From: Zeus faber
Lineage: Eukaryota; Chordata; Actinopteri; Zeiformes; Zeidae
Direction: 5' to 3'
Assembly (NCBI GenBank): GCA_960531495.1
Contig: OY482847.1
Span: 11,831,469 to 11,895,468 of the forward strand
DNA length: 64,000 nucleotides
The number at the start of each line of letters is the position of its first letter. Positions within the stretch are counted from its first letter, which is position 1. Positions 1-11,879 of this stretch are shown here, piece by piece. A program made the translations under genes and the position numbers. Under the pieces are notes generated by a model. The model was not told the origin of the DNA, made no database searches, and worked only from the letters and a program-made list of their open reading frames with translations.

Positions 1-944
1 GATACTGACTGTAGCATCCTCTTGCACTTAGTGTGTATTTCTACCATATCTCTACGATAACAGAAAAATGGACGCCGTGCAGTTACTCAGTGTCAGGACT
101 GGAATGGGAGACTCCGCTGAGTTTAAAGTGAAGCCCAGCTCCGCTTTGCATATTGTTGCGTCCTCTCTCAGGGGCCGCCAGCGAAATGTGCAGAAGAGCG
201 TGTGCTCACAAAAAAAAACGGAACTTTGAGTCACTGGAGGGCTCGCCCTCAATCTGGGCCGGTCGGTTGGCTCGTTCATTCGTTCATTTTATTCGTTCGT
301 TCGTTTTATTCGCTCATTGGTTTGTTTTTTTTCATTTGTTTTATTCGTGCGACGATTGTTTTATGAGTTTGTCTTGTTTGTTAGTTCATTTGTCTGTTCG
401 TTTTATTTGTTTGTTTTATTCATTCCTTCATTTTATTCGTTTGCTCTGTTCGTTCCGTTGGTTTTGGTCCGTTCGCTTAGTCGCTCGTTCGCTCGTCCGT
501 TTTATCCCTTCGTTCGTTTCATCCGCTCTTCCGCTCGACCGCTCCCCTGGAAAGGACCACCTCCGTTCTTCACCTTCTGAACGAACGTCAACGTTGTGAA
601 CTCGCAGAGTCGTATTTCTCTCCACCTCTCCATCTAACGCTGTCGACACAGGAAACCTTGCAGGAAACGTTACATCAGGACAGAAATGAATGTGTTCAAA
701 CCAGGTCCTGGCTCCAAGGTCGACTGGGTTCTGTCTCAACTGTTTGTTGTTTTGTTTTTAACCGTCTTGCAGGCAATTATGGACGGATACAGTTTTCTCA
801 ACTACTTCAACTTTCAGGCACATGTGGCATTTTGCCTTTTTGGTGAATTGCACCGCCTGGTGTTTAACTTGGAAAAAACGCAGACACAGTATTGTACAAG
901 TGCTTTTACAGTTCTCTATTGATATTGTTTTGTGCAATTCTCCA
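1..944. other. Gene-free flank with degenerate TTCG/TTTATTCG tract
   Basis: No exon is recognised. From about 275 to 540 the + strand is a degenerate pyrimidine-rich tandem array of TTCG, TTCA and TTTATTCG units, which keeps several frames open over more than 100 codons. Those open frames are low-complexity and not taken as coding. Confidence 0.5.
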
Positions 945-1209
945 AAGGGTGTCTGCAGTGTACTTAAAAAAGTCTTAAAAATGTCTTCGATTCAGTTTTA
1001 CAAATTTAAGAAATTCATTTAAAGCTCTTAAATATGAATGTCTGAAGTCTTCGTTTGAACAAGGTAAAAAAAAATAGTAATACAAAGAAAAATGACCGGT
1101 TTGATTTACGAAAGTTCAAAATCACTTACCTGCAATACTTTATTGAATAACAGATGAAGGATTCTTAAAAAGCATAAAGTCAAACTCCCTGACACCTGCA
1201 GACACCCTG
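945..1209. mobile_element. hAT-like MITE, copy 1 (TIR AGGGTGTCTGCAG)
   Basis: The left end reads AAGGGTGTCTGCAG and the right end CTGCAGACACCCTG, so it has terminal inverted repeats of about 14 bp over 265 bp with no coding capacity. The left end is followed by the repeated motif AAAGTCTTAAAAATGTCTT. The same ends occur in the element at 28213-28539. Ends starting CAGGG and rich in CTTAAAA fit fish hAT-type MITEs; the family is inferred. Confidence 0.65.
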
Positions 1210-3010
1210 GATCCCGAGGATTCCTGAACCTTGAAGGGATTCCACAGTGATTCCACACATGTTCCACATGTTCTCTAAGCATTCCAGTTTTTAAAAGTTG
1301 GGTCCAAATTTTTGGTGCATTTCAGGCGCGCGGGTTGTCTGTGAAAAGGAGATATAAAAAATGAAACCCCCCAAAAAAATCCTCCTCTGTGGTTGTATGT
1401 AACTGTCACACCGTGTTTCCCGTGCATCACGCGCCCCCGCGTTCCCTCCCGCCCGGTCTTAACCTTCCGGACGTCATTCCATGGAAAACATTTTTGCGGC
1501 GCTGGAGGCTGGAACGTCTTTATTCCAGTAGGGCTGTGAAACCTTGCTTGTGACGAGGTTAAATGATGAGGTGGTGGTTTACAGTGTGTTTTCTCACCGG
1601 CATTCTTAAATGTTTCCTCTTCTCCGTCAAACATGTTGCAGTGTTTTGATTTTAATTAAAACATTTTCTTTTTTTTTTTTTTTTTTTTTCCCTGAACCTC
1701 GCTGCAGTAGAGTTCTGGCCTGAAGAAGGATTTTTCTCCAAACCTGCCGACGGGGGGGAAAAGGAACGTGCGCTCTCCTCGTAGGAGATCGACGAGGCGC
1801 TTTGGTATTTTCTTATCTTTTTTTAATAACTTTAATCTCTTTTCCTTTTCGTGGTAGACGGCAGCGACCCAGCGTATGAGAACGGACGGTCGCTCACTGC
1901 TTTCATTTTACCGAGATTTACCATGACACGTTGGCGACGCGTTGATCTGATTCAGATTTGGTTTCTTGATATGGAGGATTATCTCAAGGTAGTGAGAATC
2001 AGTAATATACTGAATACTGTTTTTTTGGGGGGGGGGGCAACTTTATATATTTTTGTCTTTTTTTTTTTCCCTACAAATTACACTCACGATTGCATCGGTT
2101 TTTCCACAGCCTGGTTGCATTCAGACTCTGGTGGTGAAGTGATTCTACCAAATTTACTTTTACGGCTGTTTTGCAATGTGAGCGTCAAACAAACAACTGT
2201 GGGTTATAACCTGTCAATCAAGCAGTTTGTTTTTTTTTGTTGTTGTTTTTTTTTTTTTTCAATACGTATATTTTTTTAAAGGTATGCAAACAAAAAAAGA
2301 AAAAAGGTGAAGTCTTGATTTAGTTTGATGGATAACATATTTGAGAGCTCGTTCCTCCGTCTCCTTTTCAAATCTTTCCACGTCGGGTAAAAGCAAAGCT
2401 CATAACTCAGGTCGTAAACTACAGCGTCTTTCCCTTCTTTGGTGTTGTTCTTCATTCACTTGTGGCTTTGTTTCTCTGCTTGTTTCTCGGTTTTTTGCCT
2501 TTTTCCTTTCTTTCATTTCTTTATTCCACCATCATTCAAATTAAGTCTGTTGAGTTGAGAAACATGAACTTGTGTTTACGGACTGGAAAAAATGGAAATT
2601 TGTGTGCCATAAACACATACTCTGAAAAAAAAAAGGGGGGGGTGTACGGGAAAAATGTATAGCGTTAGCGATTTTTCAGTTTTCGGTGGAAGAAGTGCCA
2701 AGCAAAACAGACGAGAAAGGCTTTTATTTTGAAGCGACTTCGTCGTACCTCTTAGTGCAGGCGGCCATTTTACTCAGAACTGTCTTCTCTACTCAGGTGA
2801 CCCACTGACCTTTGCATAAAAGGAACTTGTCGAGGACCATGATGGAGCACGTACGTTTGACTCAGATGTTTCCTCTTTTTTATTTTTATTTTTTTGTTGT
2901 CTTTTTGTTTGTCACGCAAAACCTCACTCTGTTGTTCTGGCGCGAAAATCCCATCAAACCTAACACGTGCGCAGGAGATAACGATGATGTTGTTTCGTCT
3001 CTGTTGCTCA
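1210..3010. other. Gene-free, T-rich sequence
   Basis: No exon, RNA gene or clear element is seen. There are T runs of 10-20 bases near 1668-1690, 2058 and 2230-2260 and a G run at 2029-2038. A 28-bp sequence at 2194-2221 recurs at 8198-8225. Confidence 0.4.
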
Positions 3011-3848
3011 GGGGCGAATTCACAAAGAAATGGATTGCAGCCGCCAATTGCGCTGTGAATTGCGCCGTCTCAGCGTCCGATTCCTAAAAGATATTGCGCT
3101 AATGGTATGCCGGTGCAAACACGCCCATAAAGTTTGGCTGCTTAGTGCAATCTGCCCTTGTTTTGCATCTGATCACAATTATGCGTGCGGAAAGTAAATT
3201 ACCCCTGCGTCGTTTGATTTTAAGTTTTTAACGAAAATGTGAAATCCTTGGAGGGGCTGCGCCGGTGCTTTGCCAAATCCTGCCGGGGGGATTTGAAAAT
3301 AATGGAAATTGTGTAATATGTGTATAAGAAATGTTGACGGTAAATTTCATATATTTTTCTCTATGCCTGCAGAGCTGTCCATGGTCCTATGAGGTTCGAT
3401 GCCATCTGTGGTTCAATGCCAATTTTGACCACTTCATCGCTATTCCCTATAATTTTTCTGTAACATTTCTTTCTATGTCTTTCGAGTTTAATAGGAATTA
3501 TGAGACCGTTTTCAACGTTTGTAACGCCTTGTGCACTAAATTATTCAGTTTCAACAAATTGACTTTGGAGTGCGTTTCGAAAAAACCACGGACTACCCGT
3601 TCAAGGCATCGCTATGACAGTAATAATAATTATAATAATAATGGCAAAATAGGATTTTCAGATCACCGGAAAGTCTGTGCGTGACCTCATAAATGTGCTT
3701 CAGTTGCACGGTCTCTGAGGACAATCAGGCAGCGGGGCCTTCTTTTTTTTTTTGTCTCTACGCAGAATTTGACGCTTGCCTTTTCTCTTATTTGCGCCAG
3801 TTCATTAGTGGCCGCAAAAGCCGCGCAATCCATTTGTGAATTCGCCCC
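3011..3848. mobile_element. TIR-bounded non-autonomous DNA transposon (~0.84 kb)
   Basis: The left end is GGGGCGAATTCACAAAG followed by AAATGGATTGCAGC. The right end read in reverse is GGGGCGAATTCACAAATGG followed by ATTGCGCGGC. The two ends match over about 28 bp, allowing a 4-bp indel. The interior has no transposase and contains several GCAATCTGCCC/GCAAAC-type motifs. A C run next to the right end hides any target-site duplication. The superfamily is not assigned; it is MITE-like in having ends only. Confidence 0.6.
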
Positions 3849-5633
3849 CCCCCCAACGCTTTCTCGCCTTTTCTGGCGTTCAACTGTCCATTCCGGCGCT
3901 TTGTGGTGAGCGGCCTTGTCCCGTGACGTCCCGCGGTTTTTGCATTTCTTTCCTCAGTTCGGTTTTCTCTACGTGAACCAGCTGGACCGTGCGCGCAGAT
4001 CGTCCGAGCACAGACCCCACGGACTCTTGATCACGTTTGGTGTCGTCGTGCGCGGAGCAAGACCTCACTCGTTTCAAGGACGCAATACAGATACATATTT
4101 GGGACTTTTTGAACTTTTAAACGTCATTTCTGGAAGTGCAATTTTTTCCTCAGTCTTTACAACCACAGACAGTCGGAACATCACCCGCGTAGAGACGGAG
4201 GCTGGCCGTCGGCGTAGGTGGGGGATGTGGGGGAGGGTTTTTTTTTTTTGAAGTATTTCCGCTGTTTTCCAGTACATGTGAAAATGTCAAGATTCTCACA
4301 GCAACTCTCGAAAATGTCTGTGGAAATGATTGTGTAAATAAACATCAAATGGAAAAGGTCGACCGCGGATGGACGGGTGGAATTTTCTCTGCTACACACT
4401 CTCGGCTACACACTCGACTTTGATCTCTCGTGCATTCTCACCGTCTCTCCGCCGGATCAGTCAGCAGAGGCCGGCGTTCCTGGCTTCGAGAAAAGCGGTG
4501 CGAGTTTAGAGGATGGCAAATGATCCCACCCCCGCCCCCGGAGCTCTGCCAATCATTTCGACTTTTTTGTGTCCTGACCAAGAGCGGAGTGGCGGGGTAG
4601 AGGAGTTGGTCCACCTCTAATTGGTTGGTAATTTGTGGAGTTAACTTAATTTACCTAATTACCATCCATTTCCCGGACCCTTTCTCATCCTCCTCCGTCA
4701 CGGTCACAGGAGGGGGTGGAGCCCGTCCAAACTGTACAATGGCCGTAACTTGTTTAATTGAGTTTTACGTTGATTGGGAATCTTAAACCTAATCTGGAAA
4801 GCAGAAGAGCATTTTAGGAGGCGGATTTGTCTTCACTCAGCCCTCGATTCTGAATAGTTTTCATTTGATGGATTGGATGGATGGTAATTTGGGGAGGGGT
4901 CGCTACTATTTGCCGACCTTGCTGATTAGGCGCGGTAAGGAAGGCTTACGCCACACTTTTCATACACGCAAGAACTGACTGTGCTTTACCTGAAACATAC
5001 TTAACAGACCAACTTAAGAGAAAGCGAACAAATAGGACAATAGAGACTACTTATGGGATAAAACTAATAGTGAAGTTATCATTTGAAAAAAGTAAAAGAT
5101 CAAAAAAGATGAAGAAAGGGCTACCCAGAGCAACAAACATAACTTTTAGTTTGACATAAGTTTACCATTGGCTTTTTCCAAGTTTGCCAGAGCATTTTTT
5201 TCTTGCAAACCAACGTACTTTAAAGCTCTCTTTATATTGACCTTCATCTACTGCTAATGAGACCGAGTGGACACTCGAGTGGCTCTGGTAATCACTCTTG
5301 CAGCTTCCTTCTTGACACATATATTAATTACGTTTTTCTTGCCTATGTGGCTTTTTTTTTTTTTTTTTGTGTCTCAGCTTTCACCTTCTACCATGGGCTC
5401 CAGTCTCATCAATAGTGGCACAAACAGGTGTCGATATCAGTCGAGCCTCTAGGGGGCAGTGTCTCCCTTCACAATGGGACGCGTGAAGGAAGCTCCAGCC
5501 TCAGATGTGCAGAAAGCCTCAGAAAGCCACTCCCATCAGGGCAGTTTGCTGCCACTGTTGGCTCCATGACCCAAGAAAATGGTGAAGGCGTAAACTCTGA
5601 AGTGTGTAAATGTGTGATGGGCCCTCCGGCTAT
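3849..5633. other. Gene-free sequence
   Basis: Nothing coding is recognised. Short open frames here have no family features and no consistent splice sites. The stretch from 4400 to 4700 is moderately GC-rich, and the rest is AT-rich. Confidence 0.4.

Positions 5634-5716
<83 letters not shown>
5634..5716. repeat. (CA)n/(CG CA)n microsatellite
   Basis: About 83 bp of CA units with a central block of CGCA units. It is the first of three alternating-orientation dinucleotide tracts between 5634 and 6158. Confidence 0.95.
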
Positions 5717-5717
<1 letters not shown>

Positions 5718-5796
5718 AAAGAGTGAAACAGCCCATGCTCATACAAATAAACCTTTCAGCACCCTAACAGGCAATTGAGAGAGAGTGTAAGTGAGG

Positions 5797-5873
5797 GTAC
5801 GTGTGTGTGTGTGTGTGCGTGTGTGTGCGCGTGCATGTGCGTGTGCGTGCGTGTGTGTGCGTGTGTGTCTGTG
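5797..5873. repeat. Imperfect (GT)n/(GC GT)n microsatellite
   Basis: GT units broken by GC and CATG steps. It lies 81 bp from the CA array on its left and is in the opposite orientation. Confidence 0.9.
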
Positions 5874-6103
5874 TTGATATGCACATTTATTTGCACATTT
5901 AACCCGACACGGAGTGGGGGAGATGGAAGGTGAGATAAGGCTGAGGGAGGTGAGACAGGAGGTGAGGCAGAAGCTGCAAGGTGACACTGAGTGGCGGTAT
6001 CACCTGAAGAAAGAGATAAAATCTCAGGGTTAGCCACAGGAGGTGGGTGGGGGCAGGGCGTGCCCACGCTGTATTCCACTGCTCCCCCATATTACATCAC
6101 AGC

Positions 6104-6121
6104 ACACACAAATGCACACAT

Positions 6122-6158
<37 letters not shown>
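6104..6158. repeat. (CA)n microsatellite
   Basis: CA units interrupted by ATGCA at the left end, with a pure block at about 6121-6157. Confidence 0.9.
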
Positions 6159-6160
<2 letters not shown>

Positions 6161-6875
6161 TGCACACATTAACTCCCTGGCACAATAGGCACAATAGACT
6201 TAAGTTGTGGAAAGCACTGAATAAACTCCAGCCCAGGGTTAAATGAAGCCTTTACTGGGAATAAAGTTTTTGAATCCCAGAATCTTGATGCATGATAACA
6301 CAGGCCAAATTCAGACAGACACACACACACATAAGAGACCGACAGTGGATACACAGTTCCAGATCTTCACCCAGACATACAAAATTTGCACTGGCATGTA
6401 CAGAGCCATTTTTGGGTGGACACAGCTAAGCATCGCTCATACTGTAGTAATATCTAACGCTGTATTTTGTGTTTGCGGAGCGGTTCGAGCTCGGCCCGTC
6501 TCATATTTCATCCGAGAGGAGGAGGGGGAGCGGTGCTGCCTGTAGGGAAATAACTGTGTGAAGCTTCTGAGTCAGTGAGTCAGCCCGGCCCATTCAGCAG
6601 CCTCCCGCCTTGGCCCTCAACCCCGCCTTGCCCGCCTCCCCCAAATTTCAGTCGCGGACCCTGTTTGGTCCTGCAGCAGAAAAAGAAAAGGACAGAAAAG
6701 GGAAATACACCAGTCCAACAGCAGGAGATTCAGAGGGTTGGAGTTGGTTCTACGATAGCTTCACTCATAGATCTCACTCTTTTATATCTACGTGCCGGGG
6801 CGTCCATTCAGTCATTCATATTTAATGGGCTTTCAAAGGAGCTATTTTATTTATTATTTTATTGAGAGCTGTTCA

Positions 6876-7090
6876 GGTTCCAGGAGGTAGAGCAGGGCGT
6901 CTACTGGAATAATCAAAAGGTTGCCGGTTCGATCCCCAGCTCCTCCTGGTAGCCCGTTGAAGTGTCCTTGTTCAAGACACTTAACCCCCTAACTGCTCCC
7001 CAGGCGCCGCCCACTGCTCCTAGGTATGTTAGATACTAGGATGAGCAAATGCAGAGAGCTGATTTCCCCCGGAGGGATTCATAAAGTATA
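6876..7090 (+). mobile_element. tRNA-derived SINE
   Basis: The tRNA-like head includes AGGTAGAGCAGGGCGTCTAC (A-box region) and the B box GGTTCGATCCCC at about 6927-6938. It is followed by the common fish SINE body GAAGTGTCCTTGTTCAAGAC and CACTTAACCCC, and by a tail near GGATTCATAAAGTATA. SINEs are RNA polymerase III transcribed and moved by LINE enzymes. This copy has diverged moderately from the consensus I remember, so it is probably not a recent insertion. Confidence 0.8.
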
Positions 7091-7124
7091 CTGTACATAT
7101 GTTTAATCAATATCCGGGACAAAA

Positions 7125-7377
7125 CATCGATTGATGGCCGGGTGCGTGTGCGTCGTTTACCTGGGGAACAGTTGGTACCAGGAATCACTATGGGAAGGAA
7201 GCAAGCCGACGGAAGCAGTGTGATGCTCTGGGCAATTTTCTGCTGGGAAACATGGATCTTGGCATTCATGTGGGTGTTACTTGGACACAAAACATTATTA
7301 GGCGGGCGTGGGCTGTTTTGGTGGCATGAGGGGGACCTACACAATATTAGGCAGGTGGTTTTAATGTTGTGGCTGAT
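7125..7377 (+). mobile_element. Tc1-like transposon remnant (3' part)
   Basis: The + frame carries a transposase stretch RVRRLPGEQ followed by SVMLWAIFCWE, equivalent to RVHHVPGEE and GVMLWAMFCWE in the fuller copy at 43010-44192. After an internal deletion it ends in GCAGGTGGTTTTAATGTTGT then GGCTGAT, the family's terminal inverted repeat. It is directly followed by a (TA)n tract, so the outer TA target site cannot be defined. Only a fragment remains and it cannot encode a transposase. Confidence 0.8.
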
Positions 7378-7378
7378 T

Positions 7379-7379
<1 letters not shown>

Positions 7380-7432
<53 letters not shown>
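7380..7432. repeat. (TA)n microsatellite
   Basis: About 50 bp of pure TA directly beside the Tc1-like terminal repeat. It may have grown from the TA target site of that element; this is an inference. Confidence 0.95.
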
Positions 7433-7435
<3 letters not shown>

Positions 7436-7955
7436 GCGCACACACAAAACACAATTTGACCCTTTTGACAGTATTTGTTCACAGTTGATTTCACATTTCA
7501 CTTAGTGTTTGTTCCACTCCCCCCCCGGTGCATCAAGTCCCTTCGCCTTCTTTGGACGTGAGTCTTTCCCAGTCGCTTCACGGCAGTATAAGAGGCGGCC
7601 GTCTTCTCGGGAGGTCACAGTGACGGGAGGTGAGGGCGTAGCCATGTTCCGGTGACATAACGGGGACGCGTCTGGGGCTCGCCCTCCATGCAGCGTTATT
7701 TCATGATGTCTTCCGTGCCTTCGCCCCAGCCCTCCAGCCAATCGAAAAAGCGACGTCACACACGGCATAGAGGAAGATCTAAGTACAACGACAAATCAAC
7801 AAAGGTGCGCCCACCCTAAAAGCGTGTTTTCCCCCGATGGATCTGTATCCCGCGACATGTCCTTCGTGTCTTCAGCACTTACCTCAATCTTATGCAAGCA
7901 TGGAAGATGAAATAGTATTTGTGAAGAAAGATTACACACACATCTATGATAAGAA

Positions 7956-8075
7956 CACACACACACACACACACACTAATATCAGCACAGGATCTGCCAC
8001 AGGCATGCCTGGGAATGTGTGTATGTATCTGTGCATGTGTGTGTGGGTGTGTGGGTGTGTGGGTCTGGGCTCTGA

Positions 8076-8110
<35 letters not shown>
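7956..8110. repeat. CA and GT microsatellite cluster
   Basis: (CA)n at 7956-7977, an imperfect GT/GTGG tract at about 8017-8067, and (CA)n at 8078-8109. Confidence 0.9.
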
Positions 8111-8112
<2 letters not shown>

Positions 8113-8229
8113 TATTGTGCGTTCATTTAGATCACACTATTCCCAGGACACAGGAAATAAGAGCACTTCCTGGTAAGACATTCTGTCAATGTCAGCCCAA
8201 CTGTGGGTTATAACCTGTCAATCAAACGC

Positions 8230-9170
8230 CCCCCAAACTAAAGAGATATAGCCTGAGGAGAAGCATAAGGGGACGGGGGAGGGAGGGAAGGGACAGGGGG
8301 GAGGATAGATGAGAAGAGATCTGCAATCCACCATTTTGAAACATCTGCCTTATCGGGAAGCCTGGTGTGATCGAGCACAGGATGGATGGAGAAGGTGGAG
8401 GAGGATTTTGATGGAGGGGAGTCCAGTCCACCAGGCTTATCTGCTGATTAAAACGAATATTTTCTATTTTAACACTCTCTGTTATCTTTTGGAAAAGGGG
8501 GAGGCAAATTGCGTAACAACACAGAGATGTTTGAGCTGATGTTTTTGTTTTTTTTATTATTGGAGGATTAAAGGAGGATTTTATTTTTATGATGTTACAT
8601 CCCTATTATCCACTTTGTCCTGATTATACTTGTAAATAATTTTTAGTATAGTGTTGGGTAACAGGATAAAAAAATAAACACCACAATCATTTTTCACCCA
8701 AAATGAATCTTCATATATCATTTACGAGATGACAATTTGTACTGAAATATTTAATTTAAAACATAGGGCTGCGTGAAACATTACAATACATATCCTCTAT
8801 TAAATGAATATGACAAAATATTTTGACAAACGTTCATTGGTAACATGGACATGATGACCAAGCAGGTAGAGATAATCATGGAAGCCGAATAGGTTCAGGA
8901 AAAAGGATGACCTCAGTATAGTCAGCTTCCATTTAATCAGTTTTAAAGTTTTAAGAACATGAAAATAAAACATTCCATCTCACTATATTATGTCTCAGTA
9001 ACCTAAAATCCCAGATGGAATCTAATCTCATATCATATCAATATTAAATCAATATCATATCGTATCATATCATATATTTTTTATTGTTATTTGTATACTT
9101 ATATATTAAAAATATTAATATATAATACAATTTTATTATATAATAATTAATAATAAAGTTACCCTTACCC
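8230..9170. other. Gene-free, strongly AT-rich sequence
   Basis: No coding signal. From 8540 to 9170 the base composition is very AT-rich, with a degenerate ATATC array near 9020-9075. Confidence 0.45.
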
Positions 9171-9185
9171 TATTATTATTATTAA

Positions 9186-9228
<43 letters not shown>
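9171..9228. repeat. (ATT)n microsatellite
   Basis: About 58 bp of TTA/ATT units with one interruption. Confidence 0.95.
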
Positions 9229-9229
<1 letters not shown>

Positions 9230-9525
9230 TGCTAAAGTTGTAGTTTAATTTTAATTTAAAAAACATGTTTTGTTTGCATTGTTCTGCTTGTGTTGATATT
9301 TTAAATTTCTAAAGGTGTGAACAGTAATAACAGACACAGATTTGCTGATACTGGGTTTTGCCTCCAAGCCATTAGCACAGTGCGCTGACAGCGTGCCTGT
9401 GACCACCTATTACTGCTCATTGGCTAATCTTTGGGCCGGCGCCGGGCGGATCCGCTGATAGGTGTGGGCCAACCGTGGCCATGAAACTGCTGATCCTCAG
9501 ACAGTCGTTGTGCGCTTGAACCCGT

Positions 9526-9774
9526 GTGTTGTCGGCCAATAACGGCTCTCGAAGAGTGCTACGCTGGCGAGCCGCCATCGGTCATCCGACATGGGTTTTA
9601 CTTGCCCTTACATCCCATCCAACCCTGACCCCAAAGCCGCTGAAGATGGAACGCCTGCTGTACCGGGGAGTCCCAGATACACAATGGCCTGGGCCACGTT
9701 CATCCATGATCCACATGAAGGATGACAAAAGTTACATCATTGGTGAACTTTCACCCACAGTCTCTGATGATTAA
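9526..9774 (+). other. Unrecognised 82-codon open frame in a GC-rich island
   Basis: Between AT-rich flanks the stretch 9360-9775 is distinctly GC-richer. One + frame is open from ATG 9526 to TAA 9774 and includes MERLLYRGVPDTQWPGPRS and IHMKDDKSYIIGEL. The composition is protein-like and not repetitive, but I recognise no family and cannot confirm splice sites. It may be an orphan exon, a decayed gene fragment or chance. Confidence 0.2.
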
Positions 9775-9925
9775 TAGGCATCTGCAAATCTCCAGCTGAG
9801 CTAAGTCTCTGGACAAATCCTGAGAAGACACAGATCTGTACAAAGAAATTTGCTGTACAAAGAAGTTTGAAATCTGATTTCTATCTATCATTTTAATGTG
9901 CACCAAACAAGGACACTTGTTTCAG

Positions 9926-10164
<239 letters not shown>

Positions 10165-10195
10165 GGTGGTTTTGATGTTTTTGCTGATTGGTGCA
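10165..10195 (+). mobile_element. Tc1-like terminal repeat remnant
   Basis: GGTGGTTTTGATGTTTTTGC followed by TGATTGGTGCAT resembles the end of the Tc1 family at 7377 and 44192 (GGTTTTAATGTTGTGGCTGAT). It sits at the edge of the tetranucleotide array. Only the end is visible, so the call is tentative. Confidence 0.4.
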
Positions 10196-10199
10196 TGTG

Positions 10200-11110
10200 G
10201 CCCCCCATAAAGGTTAGTAAAGTGACGCTTTCAAGGGCAGGGGTGAAAAACCAAGAAAGTGCTCCTCCTTGTCCAAGTCCAAAACATTCTGCTATTCCTT
10301 ATGATTTTACTCAGAAAAGGCGGTACAGTGGTTCCCATCATTTGGGCAATAACAATCGGACCCAAACAATGCAGGGGATCTGTGGGCATCTTCCACCATG
10401 ATGAAGAAAAATTTAAATATTGAAAAAAATAAGAAGGGTTAAAATATTTAATTAAGTTTGGGTCGTGACTTAATGACTAAGGCCAAATGTGGTTTTTGAC
10501 CTTAGACCAGTTGAGATTTCAGACGTTTCCTTCCTTGGCCAGATAGATGGATATGGGGGCTGACTCTCTGCCATTTGAAAAGGGCACTAAAGCGCCCAAG
10601 ACTTAAAGGGCAGAGGTGGTCGACCCCCCCCTGCACGACAATGAGGTCAAGTTGTTTTTCTCACTGTGTCTGTACTATTTTTACAGATTTATTCTTTTTC
10701 ATTTTATCGGTTAACTCGGGTAGAAGCTAAACCTATTGTGGAAGTCACCATGGCTACCATAAAACGTACTGAAAATATCACAAAACAAAACGCCTCCAAA
10801 ACAGTAGGGAAACAAATGGTTCCTTTGAAGTGGTTTCCATCAAATGGCTCCATTGAAGTGTATGAATGTGAACGTTGGTCTCAATTCATTTCTTCTTTGC
10901 TCCACCGCTCAAGCAGTATATTCAAAACATAATGTGATTTTTCCTGCATAAATTTGTTGTCGGCTATTTAATGTTGTTACTTTGTTTTCTCCTTGTCAAA
11001 AAATTGTGTTTATATGCAGTCTTTTACATAATAAATACAAAACAAACGATTATCTTTGTTTGGGTGTGCAGCTGGAGTCACCGTGGTGATTTTGTCAGAT
11101 GTAGTCACCC
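10200..11110. other. Gene-free sequence
   Basis: No exon or element recognised. The open frame near 10666-10932 has no family features. Confidence 0.35.
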
Positions 11111-11119
11111 AAAGTTCTC

Positions 11120-11212
11120 CCGCTAACGCCATAACCCCATAACTCCATGACTGCAAAACTCCAAAACTCCAAAACTCCAAAACTCCATAACTTCAAAACT
11201 CCATAACCTGGG
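11120..11212. repeat. Short tandem array of a 9-bp unit (AACTCCAAA)
   Basis: Units AACTCCAAA, AACTCCATA and AACTTCAAA follow each other for about 90 bp. Confidence 0.75.
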
Positions 11213-11239
11213 CTGGAGCTGCTTCATGGGATGTGTTTC

Positions 11240-11830
11240 AATGTCAAATCAAGTCAAGTTCATACTGTAGCCCTTAATCACAATAGTCTCAAAGTGCTTC
11301 ATAAACCCACATCTCACATAGAAATCAACAGCCTCACGAGTCTGAAGATGAAAAAATGCAGTTCTGGTAATGTTCTTAATATGCAGTTGAAGAGAGAGTG
11401 TAAAAAAAATAACTCAGAATTTTGCTGAGTTACTTTGTGTAATAGAACAGCTATGAAAGTTCAGAGTGGTATCCTTAAACATGTGCCGAGCAGGACCGAT
11501 CATTGGCATTTCCATTTTCTCAGAGTTCAGAAGCAAGAAATGACAAGACATCCACTGATTAATTTAAACAAGAGAGTACAACAATTTCTTAACTCCTATT
11601 GGAAAGTAGTTAGTTAGTTCTAAGGGCATGTTAAGTAGGGCATCATCAGCATAACGGTGAAGGCTAATGTCATATTTGCGTATGATATCTCCAAGAGGCA
11701 ACCTATAGATACTAAACAACAAATGGCCAAATACTGATCCCTGCGGGACCCCGACAGTATCATTACAATACTCAGAGGCTGAGCTGACTTTCGCCATTGA
11801 GCCGATCTAGGCAAACTGTCAATGCGGGGG
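11240..11830 (-). mobile_element. L2-type LINE, 3' part (RT palm and 3' UTR)
   Basis: Read on the minus strand it encodes [24 protein letters not shown] and the catalytic HRYADD (YADD at 11653-11642), a typical L2/CR1 reverse transcriptase. The 3' UTR ends near 11240 with CTTGACTTGATTTGACATTG. L2 LINEs move by target-primed reverse transcription. The frame holds stops downstream of YADD. It is separated from its 5' part (14372-15570) by inserted repeats. Confidence 0.85.
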
Positions 11831-11844
11831 GGGGGGGGGGGGGG
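11826..11844 (+). repeat. Poly(G) run
   Basis: About 19 consecutive G mark the junction between the L2 3' part and the inserted block. Confidence 0.9.
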
Positions 11845-11879
11845 TTGGCGAAGTGATGGAGAAAGTGGCCCTGTTACGC

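Noticed and set aside
153-599. 148-codon Phe/Ser/Leu-rich frame resembling membrane segments
   Set aside because: It comes from a degenerate T-rich tandem tract. Hydrophobicity follows from TTT/TTC/TCG codons, and two frames are open together.
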